A stretch of DNA of 33,181 nucleotides, taken from positions 1 through 33,181 of the forward strand of contig JAKSYS010000685.1 of assembly GCA_022925895.1 (NCBI GenBank). The letters run 5' to 3'. Shown in pieces: positions 31,728 to 33,181 of the stretch (position 1 is its first letter; the number at the start of each line of letters is the position of its first letter). This DNA comes from Fragilaria crotonensis. Its lineage: Eukaryota > Bacillariophyta > Fragilariophyceae > Fragilariales > Fragilariaceae. The position numbers were made by a program, and so were the translations under genes. A model generated the notes under the pieces. It saw only the letters and a list, made by a program, of their open reading frames with translations. It had not been told where the DNA came from and searched no databases.

Positions 31728-32476
31728 ATGAATGAGCAATGCGAACCTTCCCCAAGAACGAAGCACCCAGAGAAGCAGAAGCAGCGACTGCTCTCCTTAT
31801 CCTTGCCCAAGGCGAACCAGATTCTATCGCCAGAGCTTCCATTTGCCCTGCATAAACGAGCGTCGGTTCGATCACAGCTCACTGCCATTACTCAGGATAC
31901 TCAGTCAACAACATCAGATGTTCTTAGTGATGTCGTTGCGAAAAAGGTGAACGAAACTGATGATGACGAAGACGACTCTGAAATTGGGGCAATCCAATCG
32001 GATAAACCGGTCTCAAGTTTCTTTATTCCAGGCATCACGGGGAAGGCACGATGTCTCCAATCAGACCTGGAAGATGCAAAACCACGCCCTGCCGTGCAAC
32101 TGATAGAAGAGAAGGCATCCATTGCCGAGTCGAGTAGAGCGTCCACGAAACGATCGGAGAAATCGACTCGCTCGCGAACCTCGACGATCTGCTCTCGCAA
32201 TTCGTCGCGGTGTGAAAGTGACGACGGGAGCAATGATGACAGTATGAACTCAGCGGAACTTCTATACGGGGCAGTTGTGGAGTCCATTCATGCCAGAAGA
32301 AAGATGGCTTGACAGACTTGGGGGAAGAAGAATTCCAGCGGATGCTAACTCTACTGCAACATGATGCTGAAGAGCCGTCGCTGAGGCAGCAAGTAACTTC
32401 GATTCGAAGACTCCTCTCAGACTTTGAACAAAAGGAATTGCTGAAGAAAAAGAAGTCGAAGACGAAGAAGCGATAG
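31728..32476 (+). CDS. Unknown Ser/Lys/Glu-rich protein with a frameshift near the C-terminus
   Basis: The ATG at 31728 opens a 194-codon frame that ends at 32312. It is charged and Ser/Arg-rich, with an acidic patch (ETDDDEDDSEIG), a Ser/Arg run (TKRSEKSTRSRTS) and a helical end (AELLYGAVVESIHARR). Directly after, a second frame reads on without a gap (DGLTDLGEEEFQRML, then LRQQVTSIRRLLSDFEQ and a Lys-rich tail) to a TAG at 32474-32476. It looks like the true C-terminus. The two frames differ by one base at the AAA run 32300-32302, so a lost A (real or consensus error) is likely; the intact protein would be about 249 residues. No known domain was recognised. Sequence before 31653 is transposon, so the start cannot be upstream. 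Confidence 0.6.
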
Positions 32477-33181
32477 GAGTCTCATGCTCATAAACGCATT
32501 GTGAAGTAGCGACATCTTCAGCAGTAACGATTTATTTATCGCTAAATCAGTACTGGCACTTCTACGATTGAACTATACATAAATGTACGCATACCTTCCA
32601 TGGAAGCATTACATTGATTCTTAGAGCGTTTAGATTGATGATGATCATCAGCGCAGCAAATGTGGAACGCGCCGACAATCACTAACTATACCCCTCGTTC
32701 CCTGGCGTCAATCAATAGCTGTGCAGAGGAGTTGTACTTGGACAACAACTGATGGGCCCTCGAGCGCTGGAGTTTTCTACAGAAATATGTTGCGAAAAAG
32801 CCCAGTAAACCAACACTATCTTGGGAGTTCATGAGCTTGTATGTCATACAACTTGAGTTCAAGCAGTAGCCACTCATCTTGGCATTCCTTGTCAGACCTA
32901 TTCTGCATTCTGCGACACAGATGGACATTCAATTGAACGCGGGGTAAATAGGGGCGTATCAAGCATTTTGTAAGGTGAATACTGCCATGTTGCCTTTGGG
33001 ACGGGAGGCTCTTGGGTAGGCCCAAAACCCGAACGTCGTAGTGATGTCTGGGCACACTGACTGGGTGAATTTCTCACGATTTCCCTGCAACAGCTAGGTG
33101 CCGCCAGCTAGGTTCCAGCGGCATGGCAACGTTCATTTACAATTAATGGTTATCAGGGACATCTGGAAACGCAACTCTGGA
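32477..33181. other. Right-end spacer, no confident gene
   Basis: A minus-strand frame at 32686-32928 has one hydrophobic segment (VGLLGFFATYFC) followed by a basic helix and could be the last exon of a gene starting beyond the window. No splice structure could be established. Confidence 0.35.

Noticed and set aside
32686-32928. Minus-strand frame that could be a terminal exon
   Set aside because: No upstream exon or splice junction could be established before the window ends.
1-33181. tRNA, rRNA, CRISPR or bacterial-type operon
   Set aside because: No cloverleaf, rRNA core or regularly spaced repeats were recognised by eye; a covariance-model scan would be the decisive test.

Overview
The window looks like nuclear DNA of a diatom, probably a pennate one (inference). 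The protein-coding genes are split by short GT-AG introns of roughly 65-245 bp. Several products start with a signal peptide that runs into an A/G-F-type motif typical of diatom plastid presequences. There are decayed Ser-x-Pro-Ser repeats of the kind found in diatom surface proteins. A Ty1/copia retrotransposon sits in the middle. No rRNA, tRNA, CRISPR array or bacterial-style operon was seen.

Layout, left to right. 1260-2599 (+) is a two-exon lipid-droplet-associated hydrolase. 3084-4148 (-) and 11107-12142 (-) are two tandem paralogues of a signal peptide / Cys-rich ectodomain / one TM helix / RING-H2 protein, each with three exons. Between them lies a 6.1-kb copia element (4865-10966, minus orientation) with 471-bp LTRs that differ at a single position. 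Its gag-pol is nevertheless broken by about seven frameshifts and a stop. 12876-15033 (-) is a five-exon copine. 15698-16250 is a decayed S-x-P-S repeat gene. 17084-18177 (-) is a methylthioadenosine/S-adenosylhomocysteine nucleosidase with a secretory-looking leader. 18529-18924 (+) and 19224-19972 (-) are small, probably plastid-targeted proteins; the second resembles a NifU-like fold without its CxxC. 20763-22763 (+) is a large Q/P/S-rich protein of unknown role. 23888-24586 (+) is an unusual ubiquitin-conjugating enzyme. 25097-26229 (-) is a PAP/fibrillin-type protein. 27153-29128 (+) is a membrane-anchored GH5 beta-1,3-glucanase. 30615-31651 is a non-autonomous DNA transposon with 21-bp terminal inverted repeats and TA duplications. 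31728-32476 (+) is an unknown Ser/Lys-rich protein.

Functional themes (inference): ubiquitin signalling (E2 plus two RING proteins), lipid and membrane biology (LDAH-type hydrolase, copine, PAP/fibrillin), methionine salvage, and storage or wall beta-glucan metabolism. No single co-regulated pathway is evident; this is an ordinary euchromatic gene neighbourhood with two transposable elements.

Two window-wide properties stand out. First, most spacers contain dense clusters of GTAC (AGTACT, GTACTTGTAC), mainly upstream of genes. Second, three host genes and the retrotransposon carry single-nucleotide frameshifts, many in short homopolymers, which suggests consensus indels in the assembly as an alternative to real gene decay. 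All exon boundaries below were placed by eye from splice consensus and reading frame, without transcript data.
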